From: Prevotellaceae bacterium UBA3627
GTDB taxonomy: Bacteria; Bacteroidota; Bacteroidia; Bacteroidales; Bacteroidaceae
Assembly: GCA_002373375.1 (NCBI GenBank)
Contig: DFLE01000018.1
Location: forward strand, 1,838-15,542
Direction of reading: 5' to 3'
Length of the DNA stretch: 13,705 bases
Within the stretch, counting starts at the first letter, position 1. Each line of letters begins with the position of its first letter. A program made the translations under genes and the position numbers. Positions 1-6,965 of this stretch are shown in pieces. Below the pieces are notes generated by a model that was given only the letters and a program-made list of their open reading frames with translations, was not told the origin of the DNA and ran no database searches.

Positions 1-59
1 GGTAGAGCACAACACTTTTAATGTTGGGGTCTTGGGTTCGAACCCCAAGCGGATCACCA
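1..59 (+). tRNA. tRNA-Lys (anticodon TTT), 5' end cut off by the window
   Basis: The window opens inside the D arm of a tRNA. The anticodon stem CAACA (10-14) pairs with TGTTG (22-26) around the loop CTTTTAA (15-21), which puts anticodon TTT at 17-19 and so reads lysine codons. A five-base variable loop (27-31) follows. The T stem TTGGG (32-36) pairs with CCCAA (44-48) around the loop TTCGAAC. The 3' acceptor strand GCGGATC (49-55), discriminator A56 and encoded CCA (57-59) complete the molecule. The 5' acceptor strand and most of the D arm lie outside the window. Identity rests on the anticodon and the canonical arm geometry. Confidence 0.95.
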
Positions 60-60
60 C

Positions 61-93
61 AAAAACGAGGAAGTTTTTGCTTCCTCGTTTTTT
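61..93 (+). terminator. Intrinsic terminator of the tRNA-Lys transcript
   Basis: A perfect 13-bp inverted repeat (61-73 with 80-92) encloses a six-base loop. The outer A:T pairs supply the A-rich 5' flank and the T-rich 3' tail. It starts one base after the tRNA CCA end. Confidence 0.9.
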
Positions 94-171
94 GTTTACC
101 GCTGGGGATTCTCACCCAAGGGTTCTTTCAGTCGCTAAGCTTTGTGAAAGCGTCTCTAAGAGCCGAGCGCA

Positions 172-231
172 AACCCCAAGCTGGATCACAGCATGAAAAG
201 GAGGTAAAAGCTTCCTCGTTTTCCATTTATC
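172..231 (+). repeat. Decayed duplicate of the tRNA-Lys 3' end and its terminator
   Basis: This stretch repeats 41-100 at a constant offset of 131 bp. AACCCCAAGC is identical at 41-50 and 172-181, GGATCAC recurs at 183-189 after one inserted base, and the 13-mer GCTTCCTCGTTTT is identical at 79-91 and 210-222. The middle has diverged and the copied hairpin is imperfect. Similarity starts inside the T loop and does not extend into the anticodon arm, so this is not a functional tRNA. Many tRNA-targeting integrases recombine within this tRNA segment, so it may be an old attachment-site scar; a simple local duplication is also possible. Confidence 0.7.
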
Positions 232-296
232 AGACTTTATTCTGCAGTAAATAACAAAAAACACATAACTTTACTATATTTTTGATTGTTTTTTAT

Positions 297-304
297 TATC
301 TTTG
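297..304 (+). promoter_or_regulatory. Bacteroidota -7 box (TATCTTTG) upstream of the DUF2271 gene
   Basis: TATCTTTG fits the TAnnTTTG consensus of the primary Bacteroidota sigma factor and lies 27 bp before the start codon. The -33 element is poor: the nearest TTTG (281-284) leaves only a 12-bp spacer against the usual 19 or so. It would start the 332-4279 gene run. Confidence 0.5.
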
Positions 305-331
305 TAGCAAGATTTATAAAACGAGCCTAAA

Positions 332-925
332 ATGAAAAAACTATTTACTGCGTTTATCGCTACTATGCTTCTTGTAATTCCCGCAATAGCCTTGAACAAA
401 AAGAAAGCAGAGAAAAAAGCTACCAAGCTTGAGGTTTCATTCAACTACCAAAGACAAAACGGCCCAGGCTCTAACCAGTATGCCGTATGGATTGAGAATG
501 AGAAAGGCGAGGTTGTTAAGACTCTTTTCGTAACTTCGTTCACTACCAAGGGAAGGGTACGCGGAAACGAGCAGCCTATGCGTGGATACGTAAAGCGCCC
601 GGCGTGCGTGCCTACATGGGTAAAGAACTCCAAGGCTGACACGATGACTGACCAGCAACTGGATGCAGTCACCGGAGCAACGCCACAGGCAAGTGGTACA
701 CAGACATTCACATGGGACTTCACCGACCAAACGGGAAAGACCGTAAAGAGTGGCACATACAAGGTGGTTGTGGAGGCTACGCTGTTCAACGCAAGCACCA
801 TCACATACTCCGGTACTTTTTCCACGAATGACAAAGCCGGCGACATAACACTGACATCACAAATCACCCAGACCGACGAGAAGCACAAAGACATGGTGAC
901 TGATGTCAAGGCAACACTGAAATAA
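332..925 (+). CDS. Secreted DUF2271 family protein with a flavinylation-like motif
   Basis: A 197-residue protein of unknown biochemical role. Residues 1-20 form a signal peptide (MKK, then a hydrophobic stretch ending AIA), so the protein should be periplasmic or outer-membrane associated. The rest matches the DUF2271 pattern: a beta-rich N-terminal part (LEVSFNYQ), a central RPACVPTWVK segment (89-98), DAVTGATPQASGTQTF (111-126), and a C-terminal FlgD-like unit with WDFTDQTGKTVKSGTYKVVVEA (128-149). DAVTGAT resembles the Dxx(S/T)GAT sequence in which ApbE-type transferases attach FMN to threonine (here T117). I recall DUF2271 genes being reported near ApbE and PepSY redox genes, but neither is in this window. 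The gene begins at the first ATG after an AT-rich promoter and is followed 5 bp later by rsmI. Family assignment is fairly secure; flavinylation is inference. Confidence 0.8.
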   Translation: MKKLFTAFIATMLLVIPAIALNKKKAEKKATKLEVSFNYQRQNGPGSNQYAVWIENEKGEVVKTLFVTSFTTKGRVRGNEQPMRGYVKRPACVPTWVKNSKADTMTDQQLDAVTGATPQASGTQTFTWDFTDQTGKTVKSGTYKVVVEATLFNASTITYSGTFSTNDKAGDITLTSQITQTDEKHKDMVTDVKATLK

Positions 926-930
926 CAGAT

Positions 931-1704
931 ATGCTTTACCTTATACCTACCCCAGTGGGGAACATGGAGGATATGACCTACCGCGCCGTAAGACTGCTGC
1001 AGGAGGCTGACCTCATACTCTGCGAGGATACCCGCACCTCGCAGCCGTTGTTGCAACATTACGGCATAACAGGAAAACGGCTGATGGCCCACCATAAGTT
1101 TAACGAGCACGGCACCGCCCACAACATAGTGGAGAGGCTGCTGAGCGGAGAGGACGTGTGCCTCATAACCGATGCCGGCACACCGGGAATAAGCGACCCG
1201 GGGTTCTTGCTCGTACGTGAGGCGGTGGAGGCCGGCGTGGAGGTGCAGACCCTTCCCGGCGCAACAGCGTTCGTGCCGGCACTGGTGAGCAGCGGACTGC
1301 CCACGGACCGTTTCTGCTTTGAGGGTTTCCTACCGCAGAAGAAAGGCAGGATGACACGTCTCACAGAACTGTCACACGAGCCACGCACGATGATAATATA
1401 CGAGTCGCCACGACGCATAGTGAAGACTTTGGAACAGCTGGAGGAGACCATGGGCGGTGACAGGCATATCAGCGCGTGCAGGGAGATATCAAAGCTACAT
1501 GAGGAGAGCGTGAGAGGCACCGTCAGCGAGGTGCTGGCACATTTCCGCGAGACGGAACCAAGGGGAGAATTTGTTATCATCATCGAGGGATGCACCAAGG
1601 CAAAGCCCACTGATGACGCCAACGACAGCATAAAGGCTGACACTGACGCCCCACGCAAAGAGAGCAAATACCAACGGAAGCTAAGGATGAGAGAGGAGGA
1701 ATAG
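931..1704 (+). CDS. rsmI: 16S rRNA (cytidine-1402 2'-O)-methyltransferase RsmI
   Basis: RsmI uses S-adenosylmethionine to add the 2'-O-methyl of the doubly modified C1402 in the ribosomal decoding centre. The 257-residue product has the tetrapyrrole-methylase fold signatures in the expected order: LYLIPTPVGNMEDMTYRA (2-19), the EDTR motif (32-35), the glycine-rich SAM loop DAGTPGISDPG (81-91), LPGATAFVPALVSSGLP (108-124), the family-typical REISKLHEE (184-192) and RGEFVIIIEG (211-220). A short charged tail (about 222-257) is less conserved and typical of Bacteroidota versions. Length is normal for the family, which is around 220-290 residues. The gene starts 5 bp after the DUF2271 stop, so the two are probably co-transcribed, though I see no functional link between them. 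Confidence 0.96.
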   Translation: MLYLIPTPVGNMEDMTYRAVRLLQEADLILCEDTRTSQPLLQHYGITGKRLMAHHKFNEHGTAHNIVERLLSGEDVCLITDAGTPGISDPGFLLVREAVEAGVEVQTLPGATAFVPALVSSGLPTDRFCFEGFLPQKKGRMTRLTELSHEPRTMIIYESPRRIVKTLEQLEETMGGDRHISACREISKLHEESVRGTVSEVLAHFRETEPRGEFVIIIEGCTKAKPTDDANDSIKADTDAPRKESKYQRKLRMREEE

Positions 1705-1729
1705 ACCCTCCCCCAAAGACCCACCCCAA

Positions 1730-1748
1730 CCCTCCCTGCGAGGGAGGG
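1730..1748 (+). repeat. GC-rich palindrome between rsmI and the DUF2851 gene
   Basis: CCCTCCCT (1730-1737) pairs perfectly with AGGGAGGG (1741-1748) around a three-base GCG loop. The preceding 1705-1729 is C-rich and carries related CCCTCCCC and CCACCCC strings. There is no following T-run, so it is not a standard intrinsic terminator. It looks like one copy of a dispersed intergenic palindromic repeat, which only a whole-genome search could confirm. It could also act as a transcript 3'-end stabiliser. Confidence 0.7.
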
Positions 1749-1751
1749 AGA

Positions 1752-1809
1752 ACTAAACAACCAAACGACTAAACAACCAAACAACTAAACAACCAAACGA
1801 CCAAACGAC
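1752..1809 (+). repeat. 8-bp tandem repeat (AC[CT]AAAC[AG]) abutting a start codon
   Basis: Seven consecutive 8-bp units of the form AC(C/T)AAAC(A/G) run from 1752 to 1807, followed by AC and then the ATG at 1810. At a coarser scale this is three 16-bp units (1752-1767, 1768-1783, 1784-1799), ACTAAACAACCAAAC followed by A or G, plus one extra half unit. The tract fills the leader of the DUF2851 gene where a ribosome would bind. Its A/C-rich, unstructured character may suit Bacteroidota initiation, which does not rely on a Shine-Dalgarno. Copy number may vary between strains. Confidence 0.85.
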
Positions 1810-2997
1810 ATGGAGAAGTTGCTGCATTACACATGGAAGCACCGGTTGCTGCCACTCGGTACGCTGCGCACCACCGACGGACAAGAGGTGGAGGTGATAG
1901 ACCCCGGGTTGTATAACCGTGCCGACTCAGGACCAGACTTCTTCAATGCCAAGGTAAAGATTGACGGGACATTGTGGGTGGGGAGTGTGGAGATGCACCT
2001 GAAGGCAAGCGACTGGTACAGGCACCGGCACGACGAGGATGAGCAGTATGACAACGTGGTGCTGCACGTGGTGGAGGTGGCAGACATGGATGTGCAAGAC
2101 GGGAAAGGACACACCATACCGACAATAGAGGTTCCCATACCACGCACACTGAGCGATGACTACGAGCAACTGCTTAACAGCGACAAATATCCTCCCTGTT
2201 ACCACATCATACCGTCACTGGCACCGCTGAAGACACACTCATGGATGTCAGCACTGGAGACTGAGCGGTTAGAGCAGAAGACCAAGGCCATGATAAGCCG
2301 TGTAGAACAGAAAAACGGTTCATGGGAGGACGGCTATTTCGTCACTCTGGCACGCAACTTCGGTTTCTCCCTCAACGGTGACAACTTCGAGAGATGGGCT
2401 ATGGCATTGCCGATGGGTGCCGCGGCACATCACCGCGACAACCTGTTCCAGTTGGAGGCCCTCTTCATAGGTCAGGCAGGACTGCTTGACCGTGTGGATG
2501 AACGCTATGCCAAGGAATATGACTATCTCAGCAAGAAATTCCGCCTTGACAACACCGTGCATCCGGTATGGAGATATCTGCGCACACGACCACAGAACTT
2601 CCCCCATGTGCGTATTATGCAGCTGGCGCGTATGTATCACGAACAGCGCACAAGCCTCAGCCGTCTGCTTGACTGTGAGAACCTGAAACAACTGACAGAC
2701 CTTTTCGGACTGAGCAAGAATATAAACGAACTGATAATCATCAACACTGCCGTACCTACACTATTCGCATACGGCAGACACCACTCACGCGAAGAACTGT
2801 GTGAGCGAGCCTTTACACTGCTCGATGCACTGCACCCCGAGGGAAACCACATAGTACGTATGTGGCAGGAGTGCGGACTGGAGGTAAAGACAGCAGGGGA
2901 CTCACAAGCCCTCATACAACTAAAGAAAGAGTATTGCGACCGCAAGGAATGTCTGCGCTGCCGCTTCGGATTTGAATATTTAAGTAAAAGACATTAA
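1810..2997 (+). CDS. DUF2851 family protein of unknown function
   Basis: A 395-residue cytoplasmic protein with no signal peptide or membrane segment. I recognise it as DUF2851, a family common in Bacteroidota with no established function. The most conserved-looking part is residues 40-88, SGPDFFNAKV followed by GSVEMHLKASDW and YDNVVLHVV, which is rich in acidic and histidine residues (D43, E61, H63, K65, D68, H72, H74, D75). The D...ExHxK spacing is reminiscent of a metal-dependent nuclease core, but that is only a suggestion. The C-terminus carries a C-x4-C-x2-C cluster (C376, C381, C384), a possible metal site. Start: the first ATG, directly after an 8-bp tandem repeat. It ends 4 bp before the SpmA-SpmB gene, so the two are probably co-transcribed. 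Confidence 0.85.
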   Translation: MEKLLHYTWKHRLLPLGTLRTTDGQEVEVIDPGLYNRADSGPDFFNAKVKIDGTLWVGSVEMHLKASDWYRHRHDEDEQYDNVVLHVVEVADMDVQDGKGHTIPTIEVPIPRTLSDDYEQLLNSDKYPPCYHIIPSLAPLKTHSWMSALETERLEQKTKAMISRVEQKNGSWEDGYFVTLARNFGFSLNGDNFERWAMALPMGAAAHHRDNLFQLEALFIGQAGLLDRVDERYAKEYDYLSKKFRLDNTVHPVWRYLRTRPQNFPHVRIMQLARMYHEQRTSLSRLLDCENLKQLTDLFGLSKNINELIIINTAVPTLFAYGRHHSREELCERAFTLLDALHPEGNHIVRMWQECGLEVKTAGDSQALIQLKKEYCDRKECLRCRFGFEYLSKRH

Positions 2998-3001
2998 TAA
3001 T

Positions 3002-4279
3002 ATGGTACTGAACTACATTTTCGTGGCATTCTTCGTGATTGCCTTTGTCATCGGACTCATAAAGTTTGCCATCCTGGGTGACGCAGAGGTATTCCCCGCC
3101 ATGATGAACTCCACCTTCGAATCATCAAAGACTGCCTTTGAGATATCACTCGGACTGACCGGTGTGCTCTCGCTATGGCTCGGCATAATGAAGATAGGCG
3201 AGAAAGGTGGCGTGGTAAACGTTATTGCCCGACTACTGTCACCTGTTTTCAGCAAGCTGTTCCCTGACATCCCTAAGGGACACCCAGTGACCGGCTCCAT
3301 ATTCATGAACATCGCTGCCAACATGCTCGGACTGGACAATGCAGCCACACCGCTCGGTTTGAAGGCCATGGAGCAGATGCAAGAGTTGAACGAGGAGAAC
3401 ATCAAGCGCAACGTGAGAGATGCCGGGGTGGCCGAGAGAAGCAGGCAGACTGCCACTAACCCTATGATAATGTTCCTGGTGCTCAATACATCAGGATTGA
3501 CGCTGATACCTGTCAGCATACTTGTGTATCGCGCACAAATGGGGGCGGCACAGCCTACCGACGTGTTCATACCTATACTGCTCGCAACATTCTTCGCCAC
3601 ACTGGCCGGCATCATAGCGACAAGCATATACCAGCGCATCAACCTGCTCAACAAGGTGATGATACTAACCCTTGGAGGTATGTGCGCTGCCGTGGCAGGT
3701 TTAATATGGGGTTTCTCTCAACTGGACAAAGCCGCAATGGACACTGTATCAACATCTGCTGCCAATATTATGCTGATGACCATCATCGTTGGGTTCATAC
3801 TGGCAGGAGTCAGGAAGAAAGTAAATGTATATGATGCGTTTATCGAGGGAGCCAAGGAGGGCTTTACCACTGCTGTACGTATCATTCCTTACCTGGTAGC
3901 TATCCTGGTCGGCATAGGAGTGTTCCGCGCATCAGGAGCAATGGACTGGCTTACCGACGGCATAGCATGGGCTGTGACTGCTTGTGGCATGGACGCAGAC
4001 TTCGTAGGTGCATTGCCTACAGCCTTGATGAAACCTCTGTCAGGCAGCGGTGCACGCGGTATGATGGTTGATGCCATGACAACCTATGGCGCTGACTCTT
4101 TCGTAGGCAGGCTGGCATGTATATTCCAAGGCAGCACCGACACTACATTCTATATATTAGCAGTGTACTTTGGCAGTGTAGGCATACGCTACACCCGTCA
4201 TGCCGTGGCATGCGGACTGCTGGCAGACCTTGCTGGAATACTCTCTGCCATTGCCATCTGCTATATGTTCTTCGGGTAG
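3002..4279 (+). CDS. SpmA-SpmB fusion membrane protein (nucleoside recognition/Gate domains)
   Basis: A 425-residue polytopic inner-membrane protein joining homologues of Bacillus spore maturation proteins A and B. The SpmA-like half (about 1-215) contains a first Gate segment around TGVLSLWLGIMKIGEKGG (53-70) and the signature NMLGLDNAATPLGLKAM (107-123). The SpmB-like half (about 250-425) contains PYLVAILVGIGVFRASGAMD (296-315), KPLSGSGARGMMVDAM (344-359) and QGSTDTTFYIL (376-386). There are roughly ten hydrophobic segments, starting with the N-terminal helix at 4-24. The organism should not sporulate, so a spore role is unlikely; Gate-domain proteins are thought to be transporters, and the substrate is unknown. 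The ATG overlaps no other gene and follows the DUF2851 stop by 4 bp. Confidence 0.9.
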   Translation: MVLNYIFVAFFVIAFVIGLIKFAILGDAEVFPAMMNSTFESSKTAFEISLGLTGVLSLWLGIMKIGEKGGVVNVIARLLSPVFSKLFPDIPKGHPVTGSIFMNIAANMLGLDNAATPLGLKAMEQMQELNEENIKRNVRDAGVAERSRQTATNPMIMFLVLNTSGLTLIPVSILVYRAQMGAAQPTDVFIPILLATFFATLAGIIATSIYQRINLLNKVMILTLGGMCAAVAGLIWGFSQLDKAAMDTVSTSAANIMLMTIIVGFILAGVRKKVNVYDAFIEGAKEGFTTAVRIIPYLVAILVGIGVFRASGAMDWLTDGIAWAVTACGMDADFVGALPTALMKPLSGSGARGMMVDAMTTYGADSFVGRLACIFQGSTDTTFYILAVYFGSVGIRYTRHAVACGLLADLAGILSAIAICYMFFG

Positions 4280-4325
4280 TATTTTTCCAACAAGGTGTAA
4301 AAAAATGGCAACTGTGACGTTTTAT

Positions 4326-4356
4326 TTTGCGATTACAGATTAAATATCTACCTTTG
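4326..4356 (+). promoter_or_regulatory. Bacteroidota promoter for the GH3-radical SAM-GH105 block
   Basis: TTTG at 4326-4329, a 19-bp spacer, and TACCTTTG at 4349-4356 match the TTTG-N19-TAnnTTTG consensus exactly. Transcription should start a few bases downstream, leaving a short A/T-rich leader of under 25 nt before the ATG at 4381. It is the clearest promoter in the window. Confidence 0.85.
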
Positions 4357-4380
4357 CAAGCAAAGTAAAATTTATCTATT

Positions 4381-6963
4381 ATGAAAAAATATCACTTCAC
4401 AACAATTATCCGCCCGATGGCAATGATGCTCTTGACGCTCATGTCACTCGGCGCTACAGCACAACAGACCAACTACCTACCCTATCAAGACCCTAACCTT
4501 CCTGCAGTGGAACGTGCACGAGACCTGTGTGCCAGACTGACATTGAAGGAGAAATCACTCATAATGATGAACGGTTCACAAGCTATTGACAGGCTTGGAG
4601 TACCTATGTATGAATGGTGGAGCGAGGGTCTGCACGGAGTAGGACGCAACGGTTACTCCACCGTCTTCCCTATCACCATGATGATGGCTGCCACATGGAA
4701 TGACGCTTTGGTGTATAATGTGTTTGACGCTGTCAGCGACGAGATGCGAGTAAAGAACACACAGGCACGCCATGCCGGTGTTGTGAAGAGATACCAGGGT
4801 ACTTCTGTATGGACCCCGAATATCAATATATTCCGTGACCCACGATGGGGACGCGGACAAGAGACATACGGAGAGGACCCATACCTTACAGAGAAGATGG
4901 GACTTGCCGTTGTGGCAGGTCTGCAGGGCACCGACCTCAAGACCGGACAGCTAAACAGCAAGTATTACAAGTTACTGGCTTGCGCCAAGCACTTCGCCGT
5001 ACACTCCGGACCAGAATGGAACAGACACTCTTTTGATGTGCAGCAACTGCCTGAGCGCGACCTGTGGGAGACTTATCTGCCAGCCTTCAAGGCTCTGGTG
5101 CAGAAAGGTAACGTACGCGAGGTGATGTGTGCCTACCAGCGCATCGACGGCGACCCATGCTGCGGCAGCAACAGATACCTGCAACAGATATTACGCAATG
5201 AATGGAAGTTCGATGGTACAGTGGTCAGTGACTGCGGTGCGATAGGCGACTTCTGGATTAAGGGCCGTCACGAGGTAAGCCCTGACGCTGAGTCTGCATC
5301 TGCGAAGGCAGTTATCAGCGGCACTGACGTGGAGTGTGGAGCTAACTACAAGAGACTGCCTGAGGCAGTAGCTGCCGGACATATAACGGAGGCAGAGATA
5401 GACACCAGCGTGATAAGACTGCTGACAGCACGCTTTGAGGTTGGTGACTTTGACTCTGACGACCTCGTGTCATGGACAAAGATACCTGAGAGCTGCGTAG
5501 CGTCAGAGGAGCACAAGCAACTGGCTCTTGAGGCTGCACGCCAGGGCATAGTATTGTTGCAGAACCGCAACAACATATTACCACTGAAGCGCAACGCAAA
5601 GATAGCCGTAATAGGTCCGAACGCAAAGGACAGCCTGATGCTATGGGGTAACTACTCTGGTTTTGCCACCAACACCATCAGCATCCTGAACGGAATAATG
5701 GCTCAGTCAAAGAACGTCAAGTACATAGAGGGAGCAGGATACACCAATAACAACGTGCTCATCAGCAGATACTCTGACTTCGTAACAAAAGACGGTAAGC
5801 CAGGCTTAAGCGGTACATACTATAACAACGTGAATATGAAAGACGCTCCAGTTGCGACCGCCACATACGCTGCTCCTATCAACCTTGACAACGGAGGTGC
5901 TACGGTATTTGCCCCCGGGGTGAACCTTGAGCATTTCTCTGCACGCTATGAGGGTGTGTATAAGTCAAAGAAGACAGAGACCCTTACCATGGAGCTGTCA
6001 TGTGATGACGGTATGCGCGTCATCTGGGGTGGCGACACTATATATAACCAGTACCGCTCACGCGAGAAGATGCAGAAACTGGTGCGCAACCTGAAAGTAG
6101 TGGCCGGTAAGGACTATCCACTCGTAATAGAATATCTGCAAAACACAGCCGTGGCCAAGATGAAGTTTGACATCGGTGTCAAGTCTTCTCTCACAACAGA
6201 CGAACTGGTAAAGCAGACCAAAGGATATGACTATGTAGTCTTCGTAGGAGGCATATCACCTGCACTTGAGGGTGAGGAGATGAAGGTTGACGAGCCTGGT
6301 TTCAAGGGAGGCGACCGCACTTCCATAGAACTGCCAGAGAGCCAGCGAAACCTTATCAAGGCATTGTATGAGGCAGGCAAGAAGATTATATTCGTAAACT
6401 GCTCTGGCGGTGCAGTGGCACTGACACCTGAGAAAGAACGCTGCGACGGTATGTTACAGGCATGGTATGCAGGTGAGCAGGGAGGCAAGGCCGTTGCTGA
6501 GGTATTGTTTGGCGAGGTCAACCCATCTGGCAAACTTCCGGTTACATTCTACAAGGATGACTCACAGCTGCCAGACTTCCTTGACTACACAATGAACAAC
6601 CGCACCTACCGTTTCTTCAAAGGAGAGCCGCTGTTCCCATTCGGACATGGCCTGTCATATACCACATTCAACAAGAAGGTACTGGCTGTCAACAATGACC
6701 TGAGCGGTTGCACAGTACAGGTAGAGGTAAAGAACAGCGGCAAGCGAGACGGCGACGAGGTAGTACAGGTATATCTGAAGAAGCCAGGCGACGCAGAAGG
6801 TCCGATAAAGACTTTACGTGCATATCAGCGTGTATCACTCAAGGCCGGGGAGAAGAAAGACATATCACTGCATCTTGACAATGACCAGTTGCTGTGGTGG
6901 AACTCTTCATCCAATACCATGCAGCCATTGCAACCCGGAGAATATGAAATAGAAGTACAATAA
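4381..6963 (+). CDS. Secreted GH3 beta-glycosidase (beta-xylosidase/beta-glucosidase type) with PA14 insert
   Basis: An 860-residue enzyme that should release terminal beta-linked sugars (xylose, glucose or arabinose) from plant oligosaccharides in the periplasm. Order: signal peptide (1-27, ending ATA-QQ); GH3 (beta/alpha)8 domain (about 35-350) with YEWWSEGLHGVGR (77-89), FRDPRWGRGQETYGEDP (151-167), KH (203-204) and the nucleophile Asp284 in VVSDCGAI; second alpha/beta domain (about 375-460 and 605-725) with the substrate-binding KGGDRTSIELPESQ (642-655); a PA14 domain (about 470-600) inserted into it; and a C-terminal fibronectin III-like domain (about 770-845). The acid/base Glu probably lies in ALEGEEM (628-634), but I cannot pick the residue. 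VVSDCGAI and YEWWSE favour a xylosidase-like subgroup. A consensus promoter precedes it. Confidence 0.93.
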   Translation: MKKYHFTTIIRPMAMMLLTLMSLGATAQQTNYLPYQDPNLPAVERARDLCARLTLKEKSLIMMNGSQAIDRLGVPMYEWWSEGLHGVGRNGYSTVFPITMMMAATWNDALVYNVFDAVSDEMRVKNTQARHAGVVKRYQGTSVWTPNINIFRDPRWGRGQETYGEDPYLTEKMGLAVVAGLQGTDLKTGQLNSKYYKLLACAKHFAVHSGPEWNRHSFDVQQLPERDLWETYLPAFKALVQKGNVREVMCAYQRIDGDPCCGSNRYLQQILRNEWKFDGTVVSDCGAIGDFWIKGRHEVSPDAESASAKAVISGTDVECGANYKRLPEAVAAGHITEAEIDTSVIRLLTARFEVGDFDSDDLVSWTKIPESCVASEEHKQLALEAARQGIVLLQNRNNILPLKRNAKIAVIGPNAKDSLMLWGNYSGFATNTISILNGIMAQSKNVKYIEGAGYTNNNVLISRYSDFVTKDGKPGLSGTYYNNVNMKDAPVATATYAAPINLDNGGATVFAPGVNLEHFSARYEGVYKSKKTETLTMELSCDDGMRVIWGGDTIYNQYRSREKMQKLVRNLKVVAGKDYPLVIEYLQNTAVAKMKFDIGVKSSLTTDELVKQTKGYDYVVFVGGISPALEGEEMKVDEPGFKGGDRTSIELPESQRNLIKALYEAGKKIIFVNCSGGAVALTPEKERCDGMLQAWYAGEQGGKAVAEVLFGEVNPSGKLPVTFYKDDSQLPDFLDYTMNNRTYRFFKGEPLFPFGHGLSYTTFNKKVLAVNNDLSGCTVQVEVKNSGKRDGDEVVQVYLKKPGDAEGPIKTLRAYQRVSLKAGEKKDISLHLDNDQLLWWNSSSNTMQPLQPGEYEIEVQ

Positions 6964-6965
6964 TA

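Larger units (their letters stand above)
94..331. other. Gene-poor spacer between tRNA-Lys and the DUF2271 gene
   Basis: I see no convincing gene here. The stretch holds the decayed tRNA 3' copy (172-231), a second T-arm-like segment at 98-120, and an AT-rich promoter region from about 240 onward. The segment at 98-120 matches the reverse complement of the tRNA 31-53 segment at 18 of 23 positions. Because a T arm is nearly palindromic, the orientation of that match is ambiguous. Confidence 0.6.

Noticed and set aside
21..254. A 77-codon plus-strand ORF starting inside the tRNA
   Set aside because: It begins in the anticodon arm, runs through the T arm, the terminator and the decayed tRNA copy, and has no protein-like pattern.
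445..1784. Long minus-strand ORFs opposite the DUF2271 gene and rsmI (225 and 241 codons)
   Set aside because: They lie opposite well-recognised genes and have low-complexity, Ser/Val-rich translations typical of antisense shadows.
1752..1809. CRISPR-like array
   Set aside because: The units are 8 bp, contiguous and without spacers, so this is a simple tandem repeat; no cas genes are present.
4280..4325. Terminator after the SpmA-SpmB gene
   Set aside because: No stable stem is visible; TTTTTCC and the later GG...AAAAA pair poorly, so block 1 may read through toward the GH3 promoter.
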